Part shown: piece after piece, positions 1-7,021 of the stretch
Layout of the letters: the number at the start of each line of letters is the position of its first letter
Numbering within the stretch: position 1 is the first letter of the stretch
Origin: SIO4C1 sp039820425
GTDB taxonomy: Bacteria > Cyanobacteriota > Cyanobacteriia > Phormidesmidales > Phormidesmidaceae
Direction: 5' to 3'
Length of the DNA stretch: 18,851 bases
Assembly: GCA_039820425.1 (NCBI GenBank)
Contig: JBCBQD010000099.1
Coordinates: 1-18,851, forward strand
Made by a program: the position numbers and the translations under genes
The notes under the pieces: model-generated
Told to the model about the DNA's origin: nothing
What the model saw: only the letters and a program-made list of their open reading frames with translations
Database searches by the model: none

Positions 1-541
1 CGACCGTCAGCTCCAAATCTTTAGCAAAATCTGGCACAGGTAATTTAAGTTCTGGCTCATCGTAAACGGCGGTTGGCTGATCGGATAGATAAACAAACAC
101 GGACCGATCAGCCGGATCAATCAGCCACCCCATCTGAGTGCCATGCTTGAGGCAATGGAGAATATTTTTAATCACTTTTGTCTGATTCTGACCGGGCGAT
201 AGGATTTCAATGGTCCAATCTGGCGCAATCGGGAAAACGTTAGCCACCTCGCCATTTGCTTTGCGGGGAATTCTATCCCACAGGAATACAGAAATGTCGG
301 GAATCGTGGAATGCCCACCAAATGTACAGCGTAATTCCGTAAAAGCTCGCGCAATTTTCTGTGGCTTCAAGACAACGTTGATTGCAGGGGCTAGCTCAGT
401 TTGAAGGACGCTATGTTCTCCCTGGGGCATCGGTTTTTGGATAATCAGTCCATCAATGTATTCGCTGGCAGGCTCTGTCTCTGGCAGCGTCAGAAAGGCT
501 TCTAATGTGATGGGCTTGGTGGGTGTTTGCACCATTTGCAT
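1..541 (-). CDS. Uma2 family endonuclease-like protein (C-terminus cut by window edge)
   Basis: Reading the minus strand from ATG at 541, the frame stays open for 180 codons to the window edge, so the 3' end lies outside. The translation has the Uma2 (formerly DUF820) layout: an N-terminal TLEAFLTLPE segment, a region ending in PDISVF (Asp82), WTIEILSPGQ (Glu112), Lys122 two residues on from NQ, and GWLIDPADRSVFVY. Asp82, Glu112 and Lys122 sit where the PD-(D/E)xK-like acidic and basic residues are expected. Family members are about 180-200 aa, so little is missing. Two in-frame ATGs exist, at 541 and 535; GGAGCAGG lies just upstream and fits either. The gene is 110 bp after ccs1 on the same strand and may be read from the same transcript. 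Uma2 genes are highly multiplied in cyanobacteria and their biological role is largely unknown. The family call is firm; the function is not. Confidence 0.85.
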   Translation of the reverse strand, partial: MQMVQTPTKPITLEAFLTLPETEPASEYIDGLIIQKPMPQGEHSVLQTELAPAINVVLKPQKIARAFTELRCTFGGHSTIPDISVFLWDRIPRKANGEVANVFPIAPDWTIEILSPGQNQTKVIKNILHCLKHGTQMGWLIDPADRSVFVYLSDQPTAVYDEPELKLPVPDFAKDLELTV

Positions 542-651
542 CCTGCTCCAATCAACACTTTTAGGCTGCAACTGTAGGCCCTAACCTAATCGGCTAAAGC
601 TGCTTTCATTTTACTCGCGTAGCGGGTGTTGCTGCTGTGCGATCGCATCTC

Positions 652-2025
652 CTAATGGGTGACCAGAGATCGCAACTCCCCGACCTCCTCATTGCCGTCT
701 GCCGACAGATCATCCAACACTGCCACCAGCTCCTTCTCAAACGTCACCTGGGCCCGGTTTGTGCGCCCGCCCACATAGAGCTGCTCGCCCTCTTGTAGTG
801 CCCACACCTGGGAGTGTGACACATAGCTCATCATCACCCCGATCATCAGCAGGCCAAAGCCCAAATACACCATCGGAATGCCTGGATCGGCTTTGATTTG
901 CAGCCCCGTGCTGCCGATCAGCTCGACCACTGACAGGGTAACGCCATTTACCTCAGTGGCCATCCCGGCCCGTGCGGTGGAGACCAGTTGACCCTGGTTG
1001 TCATACACCAGCAAAGTCCCCTGTAAATCTTTTGCAATGAGAGAAACCCCATCGCTCATGTCGGGCTTGGTGGGCACCCAGGTGCCCCAGAGCTTGCCGC
1101 CCTGGGCTTCGAGGGGGGCCATCGGCACTTCAAAAATGGGGCTGTTGTTGATTTTGACGCGCACGGCGGCGACACCCCAGTCGGCCTGATACAGGGTGAC
1201 ATTTCGGTAGCGCAGGGGCTGGTTTACCCAGATGGTTTTGCGCTTCACTTCTGTGCCCTCGGTGTCGAGTACTGACAGGTCAGAATAAAACTGATCAACG
1301 CGACCTTCTGGGCTGTAGTCAATCCAAAATTTGTTGACCCGTACGCTCCAGTCCTTGGGAATCTGGGGACCCGCCCAGGGTCCGGCGTCAAAAATGTTTT
1401 GAATCTTGAAGGTTTGACCGCTGGGGACAATCTCCTGGGCAAAAAAGCCGGTCATCGCCCCGTAGATCGCCCCCACCAAGATCAGCAACATGCTGGCATG
1501 AACCACAATCGGCCCGATGCGTCCTACCAGACCCTTGTGGGCATAGAGCATATCGTCTTTTTGAAAGATTCGATAGCGGCGATTTTCTAACAGGGGGATG
1601 AGTTGGGCGAGTGACCCGTGGCTCAGCTCGGTACTCAGCGCCATTTTCTCAAACTGGCGCGGCTTGCTGTAAAAATTCCAGGTGCGCGAAAACCAGCGTA
1701 GGGCGGTAATCTGCCGGGTAAAGGTGCAGGCAGTGAGGCTGGCCCCAAACAAAATCAGCAGCGATAAAAACCACCAGGTGCGATAGACGTGGTCAAGGCC
1801 CGCAAATAGCAGCACCTTCCAACTCAGAAAGCCGAACAGGGCCGGATCTTCTGGATAATTGGCCTGGTAAAACGCCAGGGTTTGGCCCTGCTCAACGACG
1901 GTACCCAGGATGCTGAAGACGGCAATCGTGAGCAGGAGTGCGATCGCAAGTCGCAAATCCGCCAGCAGCGGCACCAAATCCTTTTTGAAATATCGCTCGA
2001 TTTGTGCGATCGCATCCATATTCAT
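652..2025 (-). CDS. ccs1: Ccs1/CcsB (ResB-like) cytochrome c biogenesis protein
   Basis: This is the ResB-type partner of CcsA in the System II haem-lyase, which moves haem across the thylakoid or plasma membrane and attaches it to apocytochromes c such as cytochrome f and c6. The 457 aa protein matches the usual length of about 450. Hydrophobic segments lie near residues 24-46, 68-100 and 170-195, then a large lumenal domain (about 200-380) and a last membrane segment at about 385-402. His176 (VVHASML) and His404 (YVSHSQVW) sit at the membrane borders where the family's haem-handling histidines are expected. The start MNMDAIAQ at 2025 has GGGGAT just upstream; a second ATG two codons on is possible. 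It follows ccdA by 53 bp on the same strand, and this pairing of a thiol-reduction protein with a haem lyase supports both assignments. The gap holds a perfect 13-bp stem close to the start. The cyanobacterial names ccs1 and ccsB are used interchangeably. Confidence 0.95.
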   Translation of the reverse strand: MNMDAIAQIERYFKKDLVPLLADLRLAIALLLTIAVFSILGTVVEQGQTLAFYQANYPEDPALFGFLSWKVLLFAGLDHVYRTWWFLSLLILFGASLTACTFTRQITALRWFSRTWNFYSKPRQFEKMALSTELSHGSLAQLIPLLENRRYRIFQKDDMLYAHKGLVGRIGPIVVHASMLLILVGAIYGAMTGFFAQEIVPSGQTFKIQNIFDAGPWAGPQIPKDWSVRVNKFWIDYSPEGRVDQFYSDLSVLDTEGTEVKRKTIWVNQPLRYRNVTLYQADWGVAAVRVKINNSPIFEVPMAPLEAQGGKLWGTWVPTKPDMSDGVSLIAKDLQGTLLVYDNQGQLVSTARAGMATEVNGVTLSVVELIGSTGLQIKADPGIPMVYLGFGLLMIGVMMSYVSHSQVWALQEGEQLYVGGRTNRAQVTFEKELVAVLDDLSADGNEEVGELRSLVTH

Positions 2026-2042
2026 TCATCCCCAATATTTAC

Positions 2043-2073
2043 CCTGTGGATGCGCGGTAGGCGCATCCACAGG
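2043..2073 (-). promoter_or_regulatory. Perfect 13-bp hairpin between ccdA and ccs1
   Basis: CCTGTGGATGCGC (2043-2055) is followed by a 5-nt loop and its exact reverse complement (2061-2073). On the minus strand it begins 5 nt after the ccdA stop codon and ends 17 nt before the ccs1 start, just ahead of the GGGGAT ribosome-binding sequence. No T-run follows in the minus direction, so it is not a standard intrinsic terminator. An RNA structure affecting stability, processing or translation between two cistrons is the likeliest reading. Structure seen directly; role inferred. Confidence 0.75.
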
Positions 2074-2078
2074 AGCGA

Positions 2079-2819
2079 TCACACCACTGGCACCAATCGC
2101 GACACCAACGAAAACACCCCAAACCCCACCAACAAAACCCCGCTGGCGGGCGTAATCCACCCCGACCACTGCCGAATCGCCAGCAGCCGCTTAATCGACG
2201 CCGTAAAAATCCCCGCAATCACTAGCGGGGCGACATATCCCAGCGTATAGGCTAGCAACAGCGAACTGCCCAGGATCGGATCACCCTTCTCGCCCACCCA
2301 GGCCAGCAGCGTGGCCAGCACCGGCGTACTGCAGGGCGAGGCCACCAGCCCAAACGTCAACCCCAGCAGGTAAGATTTCGCCGAGCGAGGGATATTATTC
2401 TGCAAAAAATCAGTGCCTTGAAACGAAGGCAGCGGCGGCAGGGGTAGCGCCTCTAGCAGGTTGAGCCCCATCAGGATTGCGATCGCGCTCACCAAGATGG
2501 GCAACCCCATCCCAATCTGACCGTAGACCCAGCCCAGGCTACCCGCTACAATCCCCAGTCCGGCCAGTGTGCTGGCCAACCCCGCTGCAAACCAGCTAGA
2601 TTGACCCACCGCCTGCCAACGATTTTCGAGCTCGTAGCTGCCCATGTAGCCCACCGTAATCGGCAGCATTGACAGCATGCAGGGTGTCAGACTGGTAAGT
2701 AGACCCGCCAGGGCAATAATCCCAATGCTGGTAATCGATAGATGGCCAAGCTGGCTCTCAACCCATCCGTTGGCTTGCTGGGTTAGGTGATACAAAAAGA
2801 CTTGCAGCTGATCCCACAT
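2079..2819 (-). CDS. ccdA: CcdA thiol-disulfide transmembrane transporter for cytochrome c maturation
   Basis: CcdA passes reducing equivalents across the membrane to keep the haem-binding cysteines of apocytochromes c reduced in System II maturation. The 246 aa protein has about six hydrophobic segments. The two family cysteines sit in near-repeated motifs: TPCMLSMLP (Cys47) and ASPCSTPVL (Cys163), the redox pair in the two pseudo-symmetric halves of CcdA/DsbD-like proteins. Length fits the short CcdA type, not full DsbD, with no periplasmic thioredoxin domains. The start MWDQLQ lies only 10 bp after the ftsW stop codon, with ccs1 53 bp beyond, which points to an ftsW-ccdA-ccs1 transcript. 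Confidence 0.95.
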   Translation of the reverse strand: MWDQLQVFLYHLTQQANGWVESQLGHLSITSIGIIALAGLLTSLTPCMLSMLPITVGYMGSYELENRWQAVGQSSWFAAGLASTLAGLGIVAGSLGWVYGQIGMGLPILVSAIAILMGLNLLEALPLPPLPSFQGTDFLQNNIPRSAKSYLLGLTFGLVASPCSTPVLATLLAWVGEKGDPILGSSLLLAYTLGYVAPLVIAGIFTASIKRLLAIRQWSGWITPASGVLLVGFGVFSLVSRLVPVV

Positions 2820-2829
2820 GTAAAGCGTT

Positions 2830-4350
2830 TTAACGTTTTCTACCGCGTTTCCTTAATCTTACCGAAACGCTGTCGGCTCTGTCGGCGTTAGCCCGATCGG
2901 GGGCGTCTGTTTTGGGGCTGTCTGTTTTGGGGCTGTCTGTTTTGGACGGGTGGGGTCGGCGTCGCGATCGCGCAGACGCTGACTGATCAGATCTCAGTGG
3001 ATTGAGCTTCGCTAAAGATGCCGAAGCTTTAGGTACAACGCGTAGCTGACCTCGAGGGCGCTTTTTTGGTGAGCCGGATGAGGTGCGTCTGGATGACCTT
3101 TTTGAGGTGTCTGCTTTTACGGTGTCTGCAGCTGGGCCGTCAGCAGCTGGCTCTGGTGTCATCCACGGATCCGCAGGCTGTGCCATTGAGATCACGTCTG
3201 CCCCACGGGCCTCCCTGGCGACGCGAATCAGAATGCCCGCACTGACCAGGCTAGCAATCATCGAACTGCCGCCGTAGCTGATTAACGGGAACGGCAGCCC
3301 GGTGGTCGGCAATGCACCACTAGCGACGCCGATATTGACCAAGGCTTGCCCAACCAGCAGTACCATGCAGCCAATCGCAACCAGGCGATGGGTGGGTGAC
3401 TTCGCTTTCATGGCAACGATCAGCGCGACGGTACTATAAACCGCCAGAAATAGTAGCAGCATCATGCAGCCAATAAAGCCAAACTCCTCAGCATAGACCG
3501 AGAAAATGAAATCAGTATATTGAATCGGCAGGAAAAAATCCTTTTGCTGGGAGAGTCCATAGCCACTACCCCACAGCCCCCCTGACCCAATCGCATATAA
3601 ACTTTGGATGAGCTGATAGCCATTGTTGTCAGGGTCCGCCCAGGGGTTTAGAAACGAAATGATCCGCTCTCGCTGATAAGCCTTAAGACTGACGCTAATG
3701 ATGGCCGCCATTAGACCGCTGCCCGCTGTCAACATCAGTTGTCGATAGGGCAGGCCTGAGGCCAGCGCCAGTAGCCAAAGCGTAATTCCGCAGATCGCAG
3801 TCGTACTCAGGTTAGGCTGGATCAGGATGCTGACCAAACAAATGGCAAACAGGCCCAGCCATAGGAGCCGCGTGCGCATATCCAACCGGGGCCACCGCCC
3901 AAATAACTGTGCCCCCTGGAGGACCAAAAAGGGCTTCAACAGCTCCGACGGTTGGATTAAAAAAGGTCCCAGTGGCAGCCAACGGGTGGCCCCGTTCACC
4001 GTGATGCCCAATCCTGGAAGGTGGGTTGCTAAGATTAACCCCAAACATAGCAGGAGACACCATCCAGAGTGCCGCATTAATTTTCGCAGCGGATTGCGCG
4101 CAATCCACCGGGACGCAAAAAAACCTAGCAAAATCCAAAGAATCTGAACCTTAAAATACCGAGCCCCGTCCCCCATCTCTGCATCAGCGACGGGGTAAGA
4201 CGCCGAAAACAGCACCACTAAACCAACTGAGACCCAAAGGATCGTCAACCAGCGCAGTAGCCTCGCTTCTAGCGCCCAGTCCCTGACCGAGAAAAATTTG
4301 ATGACCGGTGCAAGCTCAATGACCGGTGGTGCAAAACGGCTTAGATTCAA
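2830..4350 (-). CDS. ftsW: FtsW-type SEDS peptidoglycan glycosyltransferase
   Basis: FtsW is the septal SEDS-family polytopic enzyme that polymerises lipid II into glycan strands with a cognate class B PBP during division. The 506 aa protein shows SEDS motifs in order: GITVNGATRWLPLG and QPSELLKP (about 115-140), QPNLSTT (178-184), NPWADPDNNGYQLIQS (235-250), YTDFIFSVYAEEFGFIG (278-294), and GALPTTGLPFPLISYGGSS (345-363). Asp280 in TDFIF corresponds to the aspartate regarded as essential for polymerisation in SEDS proteins. FtsW is preferred over RodA from the TDFIFSVYAEE and GYQ-LIQS signatures, but this is a subfamily judgement. After the last membrane segment (about residue 378) there is a roughly 120-residue hydrophilic, Arg/Lys/Ser/Pro-rich tail that includes a SPKTD repeat. 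The gene heads a tight cluster with ccdA and ccs1 and is 119 bp downstream of ndhD. Confidence 0.92.
   Translation of the reverse strand: MNLSRFAPPVIELAPVIKFFSVRDWALEARLLRWLTILWVSVGLVVLFSASYPVADAEMGDGARYFKVQILWILLGFFASRWIARNPLRKLMRHSGWCLLLCLGLILATHLPGLGITVNGATRWLPLGPFLIQPSELLKPFLVLQGAQLFGRWPRLDMRTRLLWLGLFAICLVSILIQPNLSTTAICGITLWLLALASGLPYRQLMLTAGSGLMAAIISVSLKAYQRERIISFLNPWADPDNNGYQLIQSLYAIGSGGLWGSGYGLSQQKDFFLPIQYTDFIFSVYAEEFGFIGCMMLLLFLAVYSTVALIVAMKAKSPTHRLVAIGCMVLLVGQALVNIGVASGALPTTGLPFPLISYGGSSMIASLVSAGILIRVAREARGADVISMAQPADPWMTPEPAADGPAADTVKADTSKRSSRRTSSGSPKKRPRGQLRVVPKASASLAKLNPLRSDQSASARSRRRPHPSKTDSPKTDSPKTDAPDRANADRADSVSVRLRKRGRKR
2905..2945 (-). repeat. 15-bp tandem repeat in the ftsW tail
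   Basis: The unit GTCTGTTTTGGGGCT occurs twice perfectly (2905-2919, 2920-2934), with a third partial copy to 2945. In the ftsW frame it encodes a repeated pentapeptide of the SPKTD type, KTDSPKTDSPKTDAP. Being a multiple of 3, copy-number change would lengthen or shorten the disordered tail without breaking the frame. Confidence 0.9.
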
Positions 4351-4379
4351 CAGTTCCTCATTATGTAGGAGTGTTTAAG

Positions 4380-4435
4380 AGATAAAGAAATCCTTCACGT
4401 TTGTCAAGTAAACCCTGAAAACAGACATGAAGGAT
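4380..4435 (-). terminator. Probable intrinsic terminator after ndhD
   Basis: On the minus strand an 11-bp stem (arms 4425-4435 and 4390-4400, with one G-U pair) closes a 24-nt loop that can pair further inside after one mismatch. It is followed by a T-rich tract TTTCTTTATC (4389-4380). It lies 34 nt after the ndhD stop and about 30 nt before the ftsW start, where it would separate the two transcription units. The tract is interrupted by C and A, so efficiency is uncertain. Confidence 0.6.
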
Positions 4436-4469
4436 CACAGTTTTTGGATTGTTAAAGAATGGGTTGTTC

Positions 4470-6056
4470 TCAGCGGATGTCCGGTGCTGTCAAAACCTGT
4501 AGGTTCGCCAAGGATAAAGGTGCCTTTCCGGTTGGCGTTTTTGCCATCCCTTCGGTCCATAGCTGATCGGTAATCTGACTGGTTTTGACATCATATACCT
4601 GGGTCAGCAGCTTGGGATACAGCCCAAAGCCGATGATCGGTACCAGCAGGCAGGCGATGATAAAGACCTCTCGGGGCTCTGCGTCGACCAACACTTCATG
4701 TTCTACCAGCTCTTTATTTTCAGGCCCGTAGAAAATTTCGCGCAGCATCGACAGCAGATAAATGGGCGTCAAAATCACGCCAATCGCCATAAGCGACACG
4801 ATGATCAGCTTGAAGTTAAAGCTATAGGCATCGCTATTGGCAAAGCCGACAAAAACCATCAACTCAGCTACAAAGCCGCTCATCCCCGGTAGGGCCAGGG
4901 AGGCCATTGAGCAGGTGGTAAACATGGCAAAGATCTTTGGCATCTTTTTGCCTACGCCGCCCATCTCATTCAGGATCAAGGTATGGGTGCGGTCGTAGGT
5001 GGCCCCGACTAAGAAAAAGAGGCTGGCTCCAATTAGCCCGTGGGAGACCATCTGCAAAACTGCCCCGCTCATCCCCAGGTCAGTAAAAGAAGCCACCCCG
5101 ATCATCACAAACCCCATGTGGGAAATGGATGAGTAGGCAATCTTGCGTTTCAGGTTGCGCTGGGCAAAGGAGGTGAGTGCCGCATAGATAATATTCACCA
5201 CCCCAAAAATGACCAAGATCGGAGCCACGACGCTGTGGGCTCCGGGCAGCATCTCCACATTCATGCGGATGATGGCGTACCCACCCATCTTCAGCAAGAT
5301 CCCGGCCAGCAGCATGTGGACTGGGGCGGTCGCCTCACCATGGGCATCGGGTAGCCAGGTATGCAGCGGAATAATCGGCAGCTTGACCCCGTAGGCAATG
5401 ATAAATCCCAGGTAGAGCAGCATCTGCAGCTTGAGGGGAAAGTCCTTGGCCATCAGGGCCTGCATGTCAAAGGTGGTCGTGTCGCCGTAAAAGGCCATCG
5501 CCAGGGCAGCGACCAAAATAAACAGCGACCCCCCCGCCGTATAGAGAATAAACTTCGTCGCGGCGTACAGACGCTTTTTGCCGCCCCAAATTGACAGCAG
5601 CAGATACACCGGAATCAGCTCTAGCTCCCACATGAGGAAAAAGAGCAGCATATCTTGCACGGCAAAGACGCCAATCTGGCCGCCGTACATCGCCAGCATG
5701 AAGAAGTAAAACAAACGCGGTTTGAGCGTCACTGGCCAGGATGCCAAAATTGCCAACGTCGTGATGAAGCCCGTCAGCAAAATCAGCGGCATCGAGAGGC
5801 CATCCGCGCCCACCGACCACTTGAGGTCAAGAAAAGGCACCCAGGTATAGCTTTCGACCAGCTGCATCCCTGAGCTATTGACGTCGTAGAAGTTGACAAA
5901 GGTAAAGACGATCAGGGCAAAGTCGAGCAGTCCCACGATCAAGGCATACCAGCGAATGGTTTTGCCGTTTTCATCAGGAATAAACGGAATCAGTAAGGCG
6001 GCCAGGACCGGGAATAGGATAATGGTGGTCAGCCAAGGGAAATTTGCAGTATCCAT
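4470..6056 (-). CDS. ndhD: NDH-1 subunit 4 (NdhD), antiporter-like proton-pumping subunit
   Basis: NdhD is one of the Mrp-antiporter-like membrane-arm subunits of the cyanobacterial NDH-1 complex, used in respiration and cyclic electron flow around photosystem I. The 528 aa length is normal. Signature residues are visible: Glu144 in MWELELIPV, Lys225 in YGVKLPIIPLHTWLPDAHGEA, and the LKRKIAYSSISHMG stretch near 303-314. The start MDTANFPWLT is the natural N-terminus for the family. The nearby ndhF on the same strand suggests the NdhD1/NdhF1 type used in NDH-1L, not the CO2-uptake NdhD3/D4 types. That subtype is inferred from context, since I cannot align paralogues here. ndhF and ndhD are separated by an oppositely oriented Uma2 gene, and a terminator-like hairpin lies 136 bp upstream of the start, so ndhD probably has its own promoter. 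Confidence 0.96.
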   Translation of the reverse strand: MDTANFPWLTTIILFPVLAALLIPFIPDENGKTIRWYALIVGLLDFALIVFTFVNFYDVNSSGMQLVESYTWVPFLDLKWSVGADGLSMPLILLTGFITTLAILASWPVTLKPRLFYFFMLAMYGGQIGVFAVQDMLLFFLMWELELIPVYLLLSIWGGKKRLYAATKFILYTAGGSLFILVAALAMAFYGDTTTFDMQALMAKDFPLKLQMLLYLGFIIAYGVKLPIIPLHTWLPDAHGEATAPVHMLLAGILLKMGGYAIIRMNVEMLPGAHSVVAPILVIFGVVNIIYAALTSFAQRNLKRKIAYSSISHMGFVMIGVASFTDLGMSGAVLQMVSHGLIGASLFFLVGATYDRTHTLILNEMGGVGKKMPKIFAMFTTCSMASLALPGMSGFVAELMVFVGFANSDAYSFNFKLIIVSLMAIGVILTPIYLLSMLREIFYGPENKELVEHEVLVDAEPREVFIIACLLVPIIGFGLYPKLLTQVYDVKTSQITDQLWTEGMAKTPTGKAPLSLANLQVLTAPDIR

Positions 6057-6357
6057 ATGAAGAGTAGACTCAGAGGCTGTAAAAGTCGGCTGTTGTTAAA
6101 CAACTGCCAAAAGCCGCTGTCGCGAACATCTGGCCTGATTTCACCGAGAGAGAGAAGAGGCAAAATCATGTCTTCTCACTCTAAAAAGAAAAAATGCGAT
6201 CCCCCGAAAGTTGATCGCATTTCTTAAGAGTCTGAAATAGTTTCGTTTACAGAATTTTATGAAGCAATCATGGGGGCGGGTTGAGAGCCATGAGGGCTGG
6301 TGATGATGGGGGGAAGGTGGGGAAGGTTGCTAAACTACGGAGAGTGTCCAATCAGTA
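6057..6357. promoter_or_regulatory. Divergent intergenic region between ndhD and the Uma2 gene
   Basis: About 300 bp between divergently transcribed genes, so both promoters should lie here. It contains the minus-strand terminator-like hairpin at 6184-6222. Beyond that, 6268-6327 is strongly purine-rich on the plus strand, with runs of G and short GATGATGGGG-like repeats. GGAGAG at 6339-6344 is the only ribosome-binding-like sequence for the Uma2 gene. I could not pick a convincing -10/-35 pair on either strand. Confidence 0.5.
6184..6222 (-). terminator. Intrinsic terminator-like hairpin upstream of ndhD
   Basis: AAATGCGATC (6192-6201) and GATCGCATTT (6213-6222) form a perfect 10-bp stem with an 11-nt loop. 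Read on the minus strand the stem is followed by a T-rich tract (complement of 6184-6194: six Ts, C, then more Ts), the classic shape of a rho-independent terminator. Its direction means it would stop minus-strand RNA arriving from ndhF or antisense to the Uma2 gene, before ndhD. It could also act as an attenuator in a long ndhD leader. Confidence 0.65.
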
Positions 6358-6372
6358 TTGTTTGTTGGCGTC

Positions 6373-6951
6373 ATGGTAGCCATTGCTCGACCCCAGGTTC
6401 ATTTGTGGACTCGTGAAGAATATAACCGCATGGCTTCGATGGGGCTATTTGAAGAACGACGGGTGGAATTAATCGAAGGACAGGTCATCGATATGGCTGC
6501 AATGAAAAGCCCCCATGCCGTAGCCGTTGATTTAGCTGACGCTGCCTTAAAGGCGATTTTCGGCATGGGTTATTACATTCGTCAGCAAAAGCCCTTTGTA
6601 ATTAGCGATATTTCTGAACCCGATCCGGATATCGCTGTGATCAAAGGGAATATTCGAGACTTTGCTGATGCCCATCCCACCGTTGCGGAGCTGATTATCG
6701 AGGTGGCAGATTCCTCGCTGAGTTACGATCACAACATCAAAGGCAGCCTGTACGCCAAAGCAGCGATCGCAGACTACTGGATCTTCAATGTCATTGATCG
6801 ACAGCTCGAGGTGTACCGCCAACCTGTCCCAGATGCAGACGCCAAATATGGATTTCGCTACGGGGTTTCAGAAATCTACAGATCGGGTCAACAGGTCGCA
6901 CCCCTGAGTATCCCAAATCTGACGGTGGCAGTGACTGATATGCTGCCATAG
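6373..6951 (+). CDS. Uma2 family endonuclease-like protein
   Basis: A complete 192 aa Uma2-type protein. It starts LWTREEYNRMASMGLF, then RRVELIEGQVIDM (30-41), where family members carry a conserved E-L-I/E-G turn. EPDPDIAVIKG follows (Asp84, Asp86), then LIIEVADSSLSYD (Glu110) and LYAKAAIADYWIFN (127-139) with Lys129, the PD-(D/E)xK-like core. ATG at 6373 gives the standard N-terminus (MVAIARPQ); an in-frame TTG at 6358 would add five residues and is better placed after GGAGAG (6339-6344), so the start is uncertain. It is the only plus-strand gene in the left half and lies between ndhF and ndhD, which run the other way. No transposase or inverted repeats of an insertion element flank it. 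Uma2 proteins are abundant in cyanobacteria; in vivo role not established. Confidence 0.92.
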   Translation: MVAIARPQVHLWTREEYNRMASMGLFEERRVELIEGQVIDMAAMKSPHAVAVDLADAALKAIFGMGYYIRQQKPFVISDISEPDPDIAVIKGNIRDFADAHPTVAELIIEVADSSLSYDHNIKGSLYAKAAIADYWIFNVIDRQLEVYRQPVPDADAKYGFRYGVSEIYRSGQQVAPLSIPNLTVAVTDMLP

Positions 6952-6973
6952 ATAGATCCATCATCTCGCAGGG

Positions 6974-7013
6974 GTTCCCGAGGGGTGGTGCCTTGTGCCC
7001 ACCCCTCGGGAAC
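6974..7013. terminator. Perfect 15-bp hairpin between convergent Uma2 gene and ndhF
   Basis: GTTCCCGAGGGGTGG (6974-6988) is exactly reverse-complemented at 6999-7013 with a 10-nt loop. It sits 22 nt after the Uma2 stop and 8 nt after the ndhF stop on the other strand, the expected place for a shared bidirectional terminator. Neither side has a long T-run (TAAATCAATC on plus, CCTGCGAG on minus), so it may act as a stability hairpin or need help to terminate. Confidence 0.7.
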
Positions 7014-7021
7014 TAAATCAA

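Noticed and set aside
1882..2250. 122-codon plus-strand frame over ccs1 and ccdA
   Set aside because: Antisense shadow of two well-supported genes with no family-like sequence.
6358..6951. Uma2 gene as part of an insertion sequence or toxin-antitoxin module
   Set aside because: No transposase, no terminal inverted repeats and no partner gene are seen, so it is described only as an isolated Uma2 gene.
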